Source: Speluncibacter jeojiensis (GTDB lineage Bacteria > Actinomycetota > Actinomycetes > Mycobacteriales > Mycobacteriaceae). From it: a DNA stretch of 64,000 nucleotides. Every line of letters starts with the position of its first letter. Position 1 is the stretch's first letter. Positions 25,299 to 34,391 of the stretch are shown here, in pieces. The translations under genes were made by a program, and so were the position numbers. The DNA lies in assembly GCF_029589495.1 (NCBI RefSeq), contig NZ_JAAIVF010000001.1:310001-374000 (forward strand), given 5' to 3'. The notes under the pieces were generated by a model that did no database searches, was not told where the DNA came from, and saw nothing but the letters and a program-made list of their open reading frames with translations.

Positions 25299-26897
25299 CT
25301 AACAACGCTCACCCACACCGACACCGAGTTCGTTCATCCGGATCTCGGTGAGCGTCACCCGGTTGCGGCCCTCGACCGAGCGTGCATACACGCGCCGGCC
25401 GATCGGCTCGTCCGCGGTCAGCCACTCGAGGAACTCCGTGTCGCCCTCGACCTCGTTCGCATAGAAGCGCTCCCCGGTGGCCTCCAGACGCCCGATGACG
25501 ATGGCCAGGCGGCTGTCGTCCTTGGCGTACTTGACGGTGTAGGTGTCGACCGTCGCCCAGCCGTCGGCGCGGTCGGTGCTCGCGACCGCGGGCCACCCGT
25601 CGATCTCGGCCTGCGCCTGCGCGCTGCGGTCGGCCGGCCACCCGGTCGGGGTGGTCGAGTAGACCGCGGCCGAGTATTTCGACAGGATTCCGCCGTTGGC
25701 CCCGACGAACCCGAACGACCCGGGCTCCTTGCGGCAACGGTCGACGGTTTCGGCGATCGCGTGCATCGAATAGTTGTTGCCGGCACCGCCGAAGAACGGC
25801 AGTCCACCGGTCACCGTCAGCCCCCGCGGGTCGTCGGCGCCCAGGCCGAGCCCGTCCGCCACGTTGGACACCGCGATCGGAAAGCAGCTGTAGAGGTCGA
25901 TCGTGGACAGATCGGCGACGGTGATCCCGGCGGCATCGAGGGCCGACCGGGCGGCCATGACCGACGCCGGGCTCGCGCCCAGATCCTGCCGCTCGAGCAA
26001 CTCGCGCTCGCGCAGGTCCGCCCGGCCGTGCAGGAACACCCAGCGGTCCTGCCCGATGCCCAGTTCCCGTGCGGCGCCGACCGACATGATCAGCACGGCC
26101 GCACCCTGATTGACCTGATCGCGCGCGACCAGGTAGCGCGTGTACGGGTCGGCGATGACCCGGTTCTGCGGTGACGGCTCGGCCAGTTCGGCCGCGTCGC
26201 GTTCCGTCGGCGCCGCGGCGTGCGGGTTGCCGGCCGCCACCCGGGTGAACGGTGCGAACAGCTCCCCCATGCCGCGGGCGTACTCCGCGCGCGACCGGCC
26301 CAGCCGCGCACGCCGGGCGTTCTCCAGCATCGCGTACTGGCAGGCCGCGTCGGTCAGACCGTGTCCGAGCGCGGACGGCGTCACCAGCCCCTCGATGCCG
26401 AGGCCGCGGTCCTCGAGATCACCGGGGATCGTCTCGGTGAAGTCCGGCCGGTCCGGCGCATCCGCGAGGTACCGGACCGTCGAGATCGCCTCGGAGCCGA
26501 ACAGCAGGGCCACGCGAACGTCGCCGGCAGCGATCTGCCCGGCGACGTCCGAGACCAAGTGCTGCGGCCCCTGCCCGCCGACGACCTCGAGGACCGCCCC
26601 GGCCGGGTCGGCACCGACCCGGGCCGCGACCGAGCGCGGATAGTTGTTCGACCGCCCCAGCGGCGCCCACGCGACCGGCGTGGAGATCTCGAACTGCCGG
26701 ATCCCGCCCACGGTGTCGACGGCCGCGGCGAGGGCGGCGACGTCGCCTCCGGTGTCGGCCAGCGCCGCACTCGCGGCCTCCGCGGCCAGGGCGACGGCGG
26801 AGAGCGCCCGATAGTCGGCGTCGTCGATCCGCTCGCTGTACTGTCCGACGCCCACGAGGACGGGGGTGCGCGGGTCGAGCTGTTCCACCGGGGTCAT
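25299..26897 (-). CDS. Thiolase-superfamily protein (acetyl-CoA acetyltransferase-like)
   Basis: A 532-residue thiolase-fold protein of the large, SCP2-thiolase-like type that is common in actinobacteria. The N-terminal LDPRTPVLVGVGQ opening and the VEVVGGQGPQHLVSD-like region (LEVVGGQGPQHLV) fit a thiolase N-domain; LYSCFPIAVSN contains a Cys and GGLPFFGGAGNNYSMHAI a His, both at positions used in thiolases. The C-terminal ~110 residues form an extra small domain. Substrate is unknown: degradative or biosynthetic acyl-CoA cleavage or condensation. ATG 26897 lacks a strong Shine-Dalgarno. The gene lies 55 bp after glpD, probably unrelated in function. Confidence 0.75.
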   Translation of the reverse strand: MTPVEQLDPRTPVLVGVGQYSERIDDADYRALSAVALAAEAASAALADTGGDVAALAAAVDTVGGIRQFEISTPVAWAPLGRSNNYPRSVAARVGADPAGAVLEVVGGQGPQHLVSDVAGQIAAGDVRVALLFGSEAISTVRYLADAPDRPDFTETIPGDLEDRGLGIEGLVTPSALGHGLTDAACQYAMLENARRARLGRSRAEYARGMGELFAPFTRVAAGNPHAAAPTERDAAELAEPSPQNRVIADPYTRYLVARDQVNQGAAVLIMSVGAARELGIGQDRWVFLHGRADLRERELLERQDLGASPASVMAARSALDAAGITVADLSTIDLYSCFPIAVSNVADGLGLGADDPRGLTVTGGLPFFGGAGNNYSMHAIAETVDRCRKEPGSFGFVGANGGILSKYSAAVYSTTPTGWPADRSAQAQAEIDGWPAVASTDRADGWATVDTYTVKYAKDDSRLAIVIGRLEATGERFYANEVEGDTEFLEWLTADEPIGRRVYARSVEGRNRVTLTEIRMNELGVGVGERC

Positions 26898-26952
26898 GGG
26901 AGTACTACAGCACAACACTTTCGGGGCCGGGGTCCCACCGGAGGACACGGCA

Positions 26953-28680
26953 TCACAGGATCACGGGTTCGAGGATCTCCGAGCGCGCCTCTGGGGCCGC
27001 CGCACGCAACGCGTCCGCACCCTCGTCGTCGCCCTGCTCCTGGGAGAGCACCTCGGCCTCCACCCGGCACCGGTAGTTGGTGACCTCGTGGGTGACCATC
27101 TCGGCATCCCAACCCAGTACCGGCGCAATGAGTTCCGCGACCTGCTGGGCGCAGTCGACCCCGCGGTGCGCGTACTCGATCGAGATGCGGGTGCGCCGGG
27201 CCAGCACGTCCTCGAGGTGCAGCGCGCCCTCGGCGGCCGCCGCGTACACCGCCTCCACCTGTAGATAGTTCGGCGCCTCGGCGATCGGGCCGAGCAGTTC
27301 CGGCCGGTCCTGCGCGAGCGCGAGCACCTCGTCGATCAGCGAACCGTACCGGTCGAGCAGGTGCCGCACCCGATAGGGATGCACCCCGTACCGGGTCGCG
27401 ACCTGGTCCGCCTGGTTGATCAGCGCGAAGTATCCGTCGGCCCCGACCAGTCGCACCTTCTCGGTGATCGAGTCGGCGACCCGGCCCGGGACGTCCTCGG
27501 CGGCCGCGTCGACCGCGTCCGCCGCCATCACCCGGTAGGTGGTGTACTTGCCGCCGGCGATGGCGATCAGCCCGGGCGCGACCCGCGCGACCGCGTGCTC
27601 GCGAGAGAGCTTGGACGTCTCGTCGCTCTCACCCGCGAGCAAGGGCCGCAGCCCGGCGTAGACGCCTTCGATGTCGTCCGGGGTCAGTGACGTGACCAGC
27701 ACCTTGTTCACCTGGCCGAGCAGATAGTCGATGTCGGCGCGGGTGGCCGCCGGGTGCGCCAGGTCGAGGTTCCAGTCGGTGTCGGTGGTGCCGATTATCC
27801 AGTGGCTGCCCCATGGGATGATGAACAGCACGGACTTCTCGGTGCGCAGGATGATCGCGGCCTCGCTGACGATCCGGTCGCGCGGGACCACGACGTGCAC
27901 GCCCTTGGAGGCACGCACCTGGAAGCGCCCGCGCTCGCCGGAGAGCGACTGGATCTCGTCCGTCCACACCCCGGTCGCGTTGATCACCACGTGGCCGCGC
28001 ACCTGCGTGGTCGCGCCGGTCTCCGAGTCGCGGATCTTCACCCCGCTGACCCGGTCGGCCTCCCGCAGGAACCCGACCACCTGGGTCGAGGTGCGCACCA
28101 CCGCACCGTAGTGCGCCGCGGTGCGGGCGACGGTCATCGTGTGCCGGGCGTCGTCGACCACGGTGTCGTAGTAGCGGATACCGCCGATCAACGAGCCGCG
28201 CTTGAGGCTCGGCGCCATGCGCAGGGCGGCCGCCCGCGTCAGATGCTTCTGCGCGGGAACGGATTTCGAGCCACCCATGGTGTCGTACAGAAAGATGCCC
28301 GCGGCCATGTACGGCCGCTCCCACAGCCGGTGGGTCAGCGGGAACAGGAACTTGAGCGGCTTGACCAGATGCGGCGCCAGGCTCGACATGGACAGCTCGC
28401 GTTCGTGCAAGGCCTCGGCGACCAGCCCGAACTCGAGTTGCTCGAGGTAGCGCAGCCCGCCGTGGAACATCTTCGACGAGCGGCTCGAGGTTCCCGAGGC
28501 GAAGTCGCGGGCCTCGATCAACGCGACCTTCAGCCCGCGGGTGGCGGCGTCGAGCGCCGCGCCGCTGCCCACGACGCCGGCGCCGATCACCACCACGTCG
28601 AATTGTTCGGAACCCAACTGTTCCCAGGCCCGTTCCCGCTGCTCCGGCCCGAGTGACCGCGTACCCGCTTGTTCAGTCAA
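26953..28680 (-). CDS. glpD: Glycerol-3-phosphate dehydrogenase (FAD)
   Basis: Oxidises glycerol-3-phosphate to dihydroxyacetone phosphate at the membrane and feeds electrons to quinone. The 575-residue protein begins with an FAD Rossmann motif [21 protein letters not shown], then [22 protein letters not shown] (family signature). The C-terminal helical domain includes [17 protein letters not shown]. The start is set at TTG 28680 because CAGGAG lies at the right distance and the long open frame upstream is a shadow of glpK; no ATG fits. It is divergent from glpK across 102 bp, so glycerol catabolism is encoded together. It matches glpD2 of mycobacteria by context. Confidence 0.9.
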   Translation of the reverse strand: MTEQAGTRSLGPEQRERAWEQLGSEQFDVVVIGAGVVGSGAALDAATRGLKVALIEARDFASGTSSRSSKMFHGGLRYLEQLEFGLVAEALHERELSMSSLAPHLVKPLKFLFPLTHRLWERPYMAAGIFLYDTMGGSKSVPAQKHLTRAAALRMAPSLKRGSLIGGIRYYDTVVDDARHTMTVARTAAHYGAVVRTSTQVVGFLREADRVSGVKIRDSETGATTQVRGHVVINATGVWTDEIQSLSGERGRFQVRASKGVHVVVPRDRIVSEAAIILRTEKSVLFIIPWGSHWIIGTTDTDWNLDLAHPAATRADIDYLLGQVNKVLVTSLTPDDIEGVYAGLRPLLAGESDETSKLSREHAVARVAPGLIAIAGGKYTTYRVMAADAVDAAAEDVPGRVADSITEKVRLVGADGYFALINQADQVATRYGVHPYRVRHLLDRYGSLIDEVLALAQDRPELLGPIAEAPNYLQVEAVYAAAAEGALHLEDVLARRTRISIEYAHRGVDCAQQVAELIAPVLGWDAEMVTHEVTNYRCRVEAEVLSQEQGDDEGADALRAAAPEARSEILEPVIL

Positions 28681-28782
28681 GATCAGCTCCTGTACGTTCG
28701 CCGTCCCGTCGCGCCGGTTAGAGTTGCGGCCCCGGCACAGTCTCAGGCTAACGGCAGGACCGTGAGTATGCAGGAGCGTCAG

Positions 28783-30306
28783 ATGAGCGAACACGTCGTC
28801 AGCGGGCGCCGGTACGTGGCGTCGATCGACCAGGGCACCACCTCCAGCCGCTGCATCATCTTCGATCACGACGGCGCCGTCGTGCGGATCGCGCAGCGCG
28901 AGCACCGGCAGATCTTCCCGCGTCCGGGGTGGGTCGAGCACGATCCGGTCGAGATCTGGACGAACATCCGCGCGGTGTGTGGCGAGGCGCTGGCCGCCTC
29001 GGACCTGACCCCGGCAGACATCGCCGCCATCGGCATCACCAATCAGCGCGAGACGACGGTGGTGTGGGACCGGGCCACCGGCGAGCCGGTGTACCACGCG
29101 ATCGTCTGGCAGGACACCCGCACCGACGTGCTTTGCCGCGAACTGGCCGACGGCGCGGGCGTGACCCGCTACCGGCAGACGACAGGGCTGCCGCTGTCCA
29201 CGTACTTCGCCGGGCCGAAGATCCGCTGGATCCTCGACAACGTCGAGGGTGTCCGCGAGCGCGCGGAGGCCGGCGAATTGTGTTTCGGCACCATGGATTG
29301 CTGGCTGATGTGGAACCTCTCGGGCGGCGTCGACGGCGGACTGCACCTGACTGATGTCACCAACGCATCGCGGACCCTGCTGATGGACCTGCGAACCCTG
29401 GACTGGGACGAGGAGATCTGCGCACAGTTGCGGATCCCGATGTCGATGCTGCCGGAGATCCGCAGTTCCTCCGAGGTCTACTGCGAGGTCCGGGCGCGCG
29501 GCGTCCTCGGCGGGGTGCCGGTGGCCGGCATCCTGGGCGACCAGCAGGCCGCGACGTTCGGGCAGGCGTGCCTGCTCCCCGGCGAGGCCAAGAACACCTA
29601 CGGCACCGGGAACTTCCTGCTGCTCAACACCGGCACCACGCCGGTGATCAGCGAGCAGGGACTGCTCACCACCGTCTGCTATCAGCTCGGCGAGCAGGCG
29701 GCGGTCTACGCGCTCGAGGGCTCGGTCGCGGTGACCGGATCGTTGATCCAGTGGTTGCGCGACAACCTCGGCCTGATCTCCTCGGCCGCGGAGGCAGAGG
29801 AACTGGCACGCAGCGTCGACGACAACGGCGGCACCTACTTCGTGCCGGCGTTCTCCGGGCTGTTCGCGCCGCGCTGGCGGCCCGAGGCGCGCGGCGCCAT
29901 CGTCGGGCTGACCCGGTTCGTCAACAGGGGCCACCTCGCCCGGGCCGCGTTGGAGGCCACCGCCTTTCAGACCCGCGAGGTCATCGATGCAGCGGCCGCG
30001 GCGGGCATGCATCTGACCACGTTGAAGGTCGACGGCGGGATGGTGGTCAACGACCTGCTCATGCAGTTCCAGGCGGACATACTCGGAGTGCCGGTGGTCC
30101 GGCCGGTGGTCAACGAGACCACCGCGCTCGGCGCCGCCTATGCGGCCGGGCTGGCCGTCGGCTTCTGGGACAGCACCGAGGAGATCCGGGAGAACTGGTC
30201 CGCCGGGCACACCTGGCACCCGACCATGCCCGCCGCGGACCGCGAGGCCCTGTTCCACGACTGGAACCGGGCCGTCGAACGGACCTACGACTGGATCGAG
30301 GAGTGA
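28783..30306 (+). CDS. glpK: Glycerol kinase
   Basis: Phosphorylates glycerol with ATP to glycerol-3-phosphate, the substrate of GlpD. The 507-residue protein belongs to the FGGY kinases: [13 protein letters not shown] near the N-terminus (phosphate loop), [10 protein letters not shown], and [11 protein letters not shown] (ATP-binding adenosine loop). ATG 28783 follows CAGGAG at six bases; an upstream in-frame ATG at 28768 is less well placed. The residues where E. coli GlpK binds fructose-1,6-bisphosphate were not checked. No facilitator gene (glpF) is adjacent. Confidence 0.93.
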   Translation: MSEHVVSGRRYVASIDQGTTSSRCIIFDHDGAVVRIAQREHRQIFPRPGWVEHDPVEIWTNIRAVCGEALAASDLTPADIAAIGITNQRETTVVWDRATGEPVYHAIVWQDTRTDVLCRELADGAGVTRYRQTTGLPLSTYFAGPKIRWILDNVEGVRERAEAGELCFGTMDCWLMWNLSGGVDGGLHLTDVTNASRTLLMDLRTLDWDEEICAQLRIPMSMLPEIRSSSEVYCEVRARGVLGGVPVAGILGDQQAATFGQACLLPGEAKNTYGTGNFLLLNTGTTPVISEQGLLTTVCYQLGEQAAVYALEGSVAVTGSLIQWLRDNLGLISSAAEAEELARSVDDNGGTYFVPAFSGLFAPRWRPEARGAIVGLTRFVNRGHLARAALEATAFQTREVIDAAAAAGMHLTTLKVDGGMVVNDLLMQFQADILGVPVVRPVVNETTALGAAYAAGLAVGFWDSTEEIRENWSAGHTWHPTMPAADREALFHDWNRAVERTYDWIEE

Positions 30307-30328
30307 GCCCGGATCGAGGGTCGGCTCA
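30304..30328. terminator. Hairpin shared by the two convergent stops
   Basis: TGAGCC (30304-30309, containing the glpK stop) and GGCTCA (30323-30328, containing the aminotransferase stop in reverse) form a 6-bp stem with a 13-base loop. Weak stem; may contribute to termination in either direction. Confidence 0.3.
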
Positions 30329-31501
30329 GATCGACGCGTGGGCCGAAGCAAGCCGTGAGACGCCGTCGCGCAACACCTCCGGCGCCGCGGTGGCATAGCT
30401 CAGCCGCAGCGCGGTGGTCAGCCGTGGGCTGAACGCGCCGCCGGGCACGAAGGCGACGCCGTGCCCGACCGCCGCCGCGAGCAGTCGGTCGGTGTCGGTG
30501 CCGTCCCGGAACTGCACCCAGCAGAACATGCCGCCGTCCGACTCGGTGCAGGTGACGCACTCGCCGAACGCCGACCGCATCGCGGTGACCAGCGCGGTCG
30601 CCCGCTCGCCGTAGATGGCGCGTAGCGCCGCGAGGTGCGCGGCGAACCATTCCTCGTCGGAGAGCAACTCCACCGCGATCGACTGGGACAGCGCGGAACC
30701 GCACAGGTCCGCCGCCTGCTTGAGCCGCTCGACCGCCCGGCACAGCTCGCGCGGTCCGGTCAGCCATCCGGTGCGCAGCGCGGGCGCAAGCGTCTTCGAG
30801 GTGCTGCCCAGTCGCACCACGCGATCCGAGGCGGCCGCCACCGGCGCCGGCGGCGGTGCGTGAAAATACAGCTGCCCGTAGGGATCGTCCTCGACGACGA
30901 GGAAGCCGTAGCGATCGGCGAGCGCGGCCAGGTGGGCCCGCCGCGCCGCCGCCAGGGTGACCCCGCGTGGGTTGTGAAAGGTCGCGACGGTGTGCACGAG
31001 CACGGGCCGCAGCCCCGCCGTCAGCATCTCCTCGAGCCGGCCGGTGCACATGCCGTCCGCGTCCAGCGGGACGGATTCGATTCGGGCGCCGACGGATTGG
31101 AACACCTGCCGAGCCCCCGGATAGGCGGGCTCCTCGAGCACCACCGCATCGCCGGGGTCGACCAGCGCCCGTGCGATCAGATCGAGCGCCTGCTGCGATC
31201 CGCTGGTGACGACCACACCGTGCGCGTCGACCTCGCGGCCCAGCTCCGCGGACTGCCGCTGTGCGAGCAGCTCCCGCAGCGCGCCGATGCCGGTGGTCTC
31301 GGTGTACTGCGCGGCCTCCGGCGAACGCAGCACCCGCCGTGCGGCGTCGGCCATCCGCGCGGTCGGCAGCATCTCGGCCGCGGGCAGGCCGCCGGCCAGG
31401 CTGATCACCTCGGGTCGTGCGGTCAGGGTGAGCAGGTCGCGGATGGCGGAGCTGTCCACCCCGCGGACGGAGCCGGACAGCCGGACGGACGGATCGGGCA
31501 T
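30326..31501 (-). CDS. PLP-dependent aminotransferase, MocR/LysN-like
   Basis: A 391-residue fold-type I aminotransferase. ISLAGGLPAAEMLP near residue 35, the pyridine-ring strand GSQQALDLIARAL, VVEDDPYGQL (Asp for the PLP nitrogen) and the Schiff-base Lys in GSTSKTLAPALRTGW are clear. The sequence is closest in style to 2-aminoadipate/kynurenine aminotransferases (LysN type), which have broad specificity for aromatic or branched amino acids. No HTH domain, so it is not a MocR regulator. Donor and acceptor are unknown. Converges on glpK with overlapping terminator sequences. Confidence 0.83.
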   Translation of the reverse strand: MPDPSVRLSGSVRGVDSSAIRDLLTLTARPEVISLAGGLPAAEMLPTARMADAARRVLRSPEAAQYTETTGIGALRELLAQRQSAELGREVDAHGVVVTSGSQQALDLIARALVDPGDAVVLEEPAYPGARQVFQSVGARIESVPLDADGMCTGRLEEMLTAGLRPVLVHTVATFHNPRGVTLAAARRAHLAALADRYGFLVVEDDPYGQLYFHAPPPAPVAAASDRVVRLGSTSKTLAPALRTGWLTGPRELCRAVERLKQAADLCGSALSQSIAVELLSDEEWFAAHLAALRAIYGERATALVTAMRSAFGECVTCTESDGGMFCWVQFRDGTDTDRLLAAAVGHGVAFVPGGAFSPRLTTALRLSYATAAPEVLRDGVSRLASAHASI

Positions 31502-31994
31502 GGGATCACCTCGGGTGAGTGCGCGGAAATGCTGACTCGCCTCGCCTGGATCGCGGCGTATGCGGCATCCGTGCCGTGCGGCGGTGGGCCACCGGCGTAA
31601 CGGAGATGCGGCGATTCGAGTGCACCGCCGACCGGTCCAGCTTCACACACCCGACCAACCTGTGGAAGCGCCATCTCACCATTCGGGAATCACGCGCGGA
31701 CGCCGCGCGCATTGCGTTCTGGTCACGACGCGCGCAGGACACGCGCCGAACCCGCATCCGTGGATAACATGAGCCACACCCACCACACCGACCCCGACTA
31801 CCAGATCAGAACGCAATCCGCCACCGAATAGTGAAAACCAACGATTTTCGTACCGGTGTGCGGGACACCGCTGGGGCACGGACCCGGCATGTGGTTCGGT
31901 GGGGCGCACGAGCGGACGGGTGAGCCAGATAACATCCCCCGCACACCCAGATCGAATCGATGGTCTGCTGAGACCGAAGTGAGGACGAGGAAGG
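31502..31994. other. 493-bp gap without a convincing gene
   Basis: Between the aminotransferase and the first AurF-like gene. It contains an 11-bp inverted repeat (ATTGCGTTCTG 31711-31721, CAGAACGCAAT 31807-31817) with 85 bases between arms, and a 20-codon ORF (31769-31831, MSHTHHTDPDYQIRTQSATE) inside that interval with no clear start signal. Open frames of about 80 codons on both strands look like chance. TAACAT near 31940 and AGGAAGG before ATG 31995 are the likely promoter and ribosome-binding site for the downstream gene. Confidence 0.5.
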
Positions 31995-32882
31995 ATGACA
32001 GCTTCCAGAAGCGATGCACTCTTCGAGAACCTTTTGGAATCTGCCCAGCGGCTGTCCTTCGATTCCCGCAGCCCGCAGCTCTACGAGCTCGAAAGCGGCG
32101 ACGACGAACGACATGGGATGACCCCCGAGTGGTCCCCGCTCTACGGCACCCCGCTGTGGAACAGCATGACCGAGCAGGAGCGGGCCCGCCTGACCCGCAA
32201 CGAGGTCGCACAGTTCCTCGGCGTCGGCATCTGGCTGGAGGTCGGCCTGCAGGTCGCGCTGCTGCGCGCGGGCCACAGCGCCGACCCGTCCCGCCCGGAT
32301 ATCAAGTTCCTGTTCAACGAGTGCGCAGACGAGAACATGCACTCGCTGATGTTCGTGGGCGCCATCGAGGCCATCGGTGCGAAGTTCTATCAGCGCGACC
32401 GGGCGCTCGACTTCTTCGGCTGGATCTTCCGGCACTTCGTCTGGGACGAGGTGGCCTACGGGGTGGTGCTCGCCGGCGAGGAGATCTTCGACGTCATGCA
32501 GCGCGACTGGATGACCGACGAGGACGTCGCCGCGCCGATCCGCCGCGCTGCCTACATCCACGTCGTCGAAGAGTCCCGGCACATGGCGTTCGCCCGCCGG
32601 AAGATCCGTGACCGGCTGGTCGGCCTGTCCCGGATCCGGCGCGCGGTGAGCACCCTGATCATCGCGATCGGCACGCACTTGATCGCGAAGGGCATGATCA
32701 ACCGCCGCGTGTACGAGGACCTCGGCCTCGACTGGGAGGTCGTGCGCGCGAACATCGACGGCAACGAACACCACCGCATGATGTTCCGCCGGGCCGCGGA
32801 ACCGTTCATCGAATTCCTGAGCAAAGAAGGACTGCTGAATTTCGGCGCTCGATGGATCTACCGGAAGTCGAACCTTCTCTGA
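31995..32882 (+). CDS. AurF-family diiron oxygenase (copy 1)
   Basis: A 295-residue all-helical diiron protein of the AurF (p-aminobenzoate N-oxygenase) family, which uses O2 to oxygenate amines or other substrates. All seven iron ligands can be placed: E82, E113-x2-H116 (ENMH), E162 in AGEEIF, and H189-x3-E193-x2-H196 (YIHVVEESRH), the same spacing as AurF's His-Glu-His. ATG 31995 follows a good AGGAAGG. It lies 12 bp before a ferredoxin-reductase fusion gene, its probable electron donor. A second family member is at 38645-39640. The substrate is unknown; in mycobacteria the Rv0885 homologue also lies next to fprB. Confidence 0.85.
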   Translation: MTASRSDALFENLLESAQRLSFDSRSPQLYELESGDDERHGMTPEWSPLYGTPLWNSMTEQERARLTRNEVAQFLGVGIWLEVGLQVALLRAGHSADPSRPDIKFLFNECADENMHSLMFVGAIEAIGAKFYQRDRALDFFGWIFRHFVWDEVAYGVVLAGEEIFDVMQRDWMTDEDVAAPIRRAAYIHVVEESRHMAFARRKIRDRLVGLSRIRRAVSTLIIAIGTHLIAKGMINRRVYEDLGLDWEVVRANIDGNEHHRMMFRRAAEPFIEFLSKEGLLNFGARWIYRKSNLL

Positions 32883-32894
32883 CCAGGAGTCACC

Positions 32895-34310
32895 ATGACC
32901 CACGTCATCCTGGGGCATTGCTGCAAGGATGCGTCGTGCGTGCAGGTGTGCCCGCAGAACTGCATCCACCCCGCACCCGGCGAGGACGGCTTCGCCTCTG
33001 CCGAGACCCTCTTCATCGATCCGAACTCGTGTATCGACTGCACCGCGTGCGTCGAGGCCTGCCCGGCGTCGGCCATCAAACCCGGCTACGCGCTGACCGC
33101 GACCGAACTCCCGTTCGCGCAGCGCAACCGTGAGTTCTTCGAGTCGGCGCCGCCCGCCCCCCGGGTACGCCCGCGCCCGGTCTTCGGGCTGCCGCTGGCG
33201 ACGCCCGCCGCCCGGCTGACCGTGGCCGTCGTGGGCTCGGGCCCGGCCGCGATGTACACGGTGCGCGAGCTGCTGCGGCGCTCGACGTCGATCCGGGTCA
33301 CCGTCTACGAGCAGCACGAGACCTTCGGCGGACTGCTGCGCCGCGGGGTGTCGCTGGATCACACCGGCGTGCGGGACATGATCCGCCTGTTCGACGTCCC
33401 CTTCGGCGACGACCGCGTCACGGTCGTCCCGGACACGGAGATCGGCGTCGACGTGTCGGTAGAGGAACTGCGCGCGACGTTCGACGCCGTGGTGATCGCC
33501 TGCGGCGCCACCCAACCGCGCCGGCTCGATTCGGCGACCGCCGGCGACCGCACGCACGGGTCCGCGAACCTCCGGCAGGCCGGCAACATCCATCAGGCCA
33601 TCGACCTGCTGGTCGCGGCGAACAGTGGATCCCCGAACCTGCGACCGCCAACCCTGGCCGGACCCGACTGCATCGTGGTCGGCGCGGGCAACGTCGCCTT
33701 CGACGCGGTGCGGTGGGTCGCCAAGAACCGCGACCGGTCCGCCGGCGGTCAGGTCGGGCAGCTGGTGGTCCTGTCGCGGTCGGCGCCGGAGCGCGCCTCG
33801 TTCACCCCGTCGGCGTTCTACGAGCTCCTCGAGCTCGACGGCGTCGAGGTCACGGTCGACGACGCCGGCGCGCTCCCACCGGCGGGTTCGGACAGCGCAC
33901 TACTGCGGGCACTCTCGCGACTGAACACCGTCGACCTGCACGATCCGCACGCCGAGCCGGCGGGCCTGCGCATCGTGCTGTCCTTCGGGCAGGAGGCGAC
34001 CGACGTCGCGGTGACCGACGACGGCGGTGTCGTCATCACGACCGCCGCGGGACGGACCTTCCACGCCGGCTCCGCGATCTGCGCCGCCGGCTTCACCACC
34101 AAGGTGATCGACGGCGTCCCGCTCGACAGGCGTGGGGTGGTCCCCAACCGGCAGGGCCAGGTGATCTCCGCCGAGACCGGCGAACCGCTCGACGGGCTGT
34201 ACGTCGTCGGCTGGGCGAAGCGCGGCGCCTCCGGCGGTGTCGGCGACAATCGCGGCTGCGCGGCCGAGACCGTCGCACAACTCGCCACCGACCTGCTCGC
34301 CACGGTGTGA
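32895..34310 (+). CDS. Ferredoxin-fused ferredoxin/adrenodoxin-type reductase, divergent
   Basis: A 471-residue electron-transfer protein. Residues 1-60 form a 7Fe ferredoxin with Cys at 9, 10, 15, 19, 23, 46, 49, 52 and 56; the remaining part is an adrenodoxin-reductase-like FAD domain (VAVVGSGPAAMYTVRELL for FAD and VVGAGNVAFDAVRWV for NAD(P)). Cys spacing is identical to FprB (36908-38626). Differences from FprB are notable: the NADPH 2'-phosphate motif GRRG is replaced by LSRS, and the conserved PYGLVR-GVAPDH is FGGLLR-GVSLDH; about 100 residues at the C-terminus are missing. It may prefer NADH or be altered in activity. It follows the AurF gene by 12 bp, with AGGAG before ATG 32895. Confidence 0.85.
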   Translation: MTHVILGHCCKDASCVQVCPQNCIHPAPGEDGFASAETLFIDPNSCIDCTACVEACPASAIKPGYALTATELPFAQRNREFFESAPPAPRVRPRPVFGLPLATPAARLTVAVVGSGPAAMYTVRELLRRSTSIRVTVYEQHETFGGLLRRGVSLDHTGVRDMIRLFDVPFGDDRVTVVPDTEIGVDVSVEELRATFDAVVIACGATQPRRLDSATAGDRTHGSANLRQAGNIHQAIDLLVAANSGSPNLRPPTLAGPDCIVVGAGNVAFDAVRWVAKNRDRSAGGQVGQLVVLSRSAPERASFTPSAFYELLELDGVEVTVDDAGALPPAGSDSALLRALSRLNTVDLHDPHAEPAGLRIVLSFGQEATDVAVTDDGGVVITTAAGRTFHAGSAICAAGFTTKVIDGVPLDRRGVVPNRQGQVISAETGEPLDGLYVVGWAKRGASGGVGDNRGCAAETVAQLATDLLATV

Positions 34311-34391
34311 GACGGGCGCGATCACCGGAAATCGGCCCCGCGGTCATCTAGCATCCGCTGCGTCACCGGGCGAGCGATGGAGGAACCGCGC

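Noticed and set aside
28681-30396. Upstream extension that would make glpD over 1100 residues
   Set aside because: The extra part is antisense to glpK with no similarity; TTG 28680 with CAGGAG is a much better start.
31506-31767. Two open frames of about 80 codons, one on each strand
   Set aside because: No ribosome-binding site, biased composition and no hydrophobic or domain pattern; they overlap fully.
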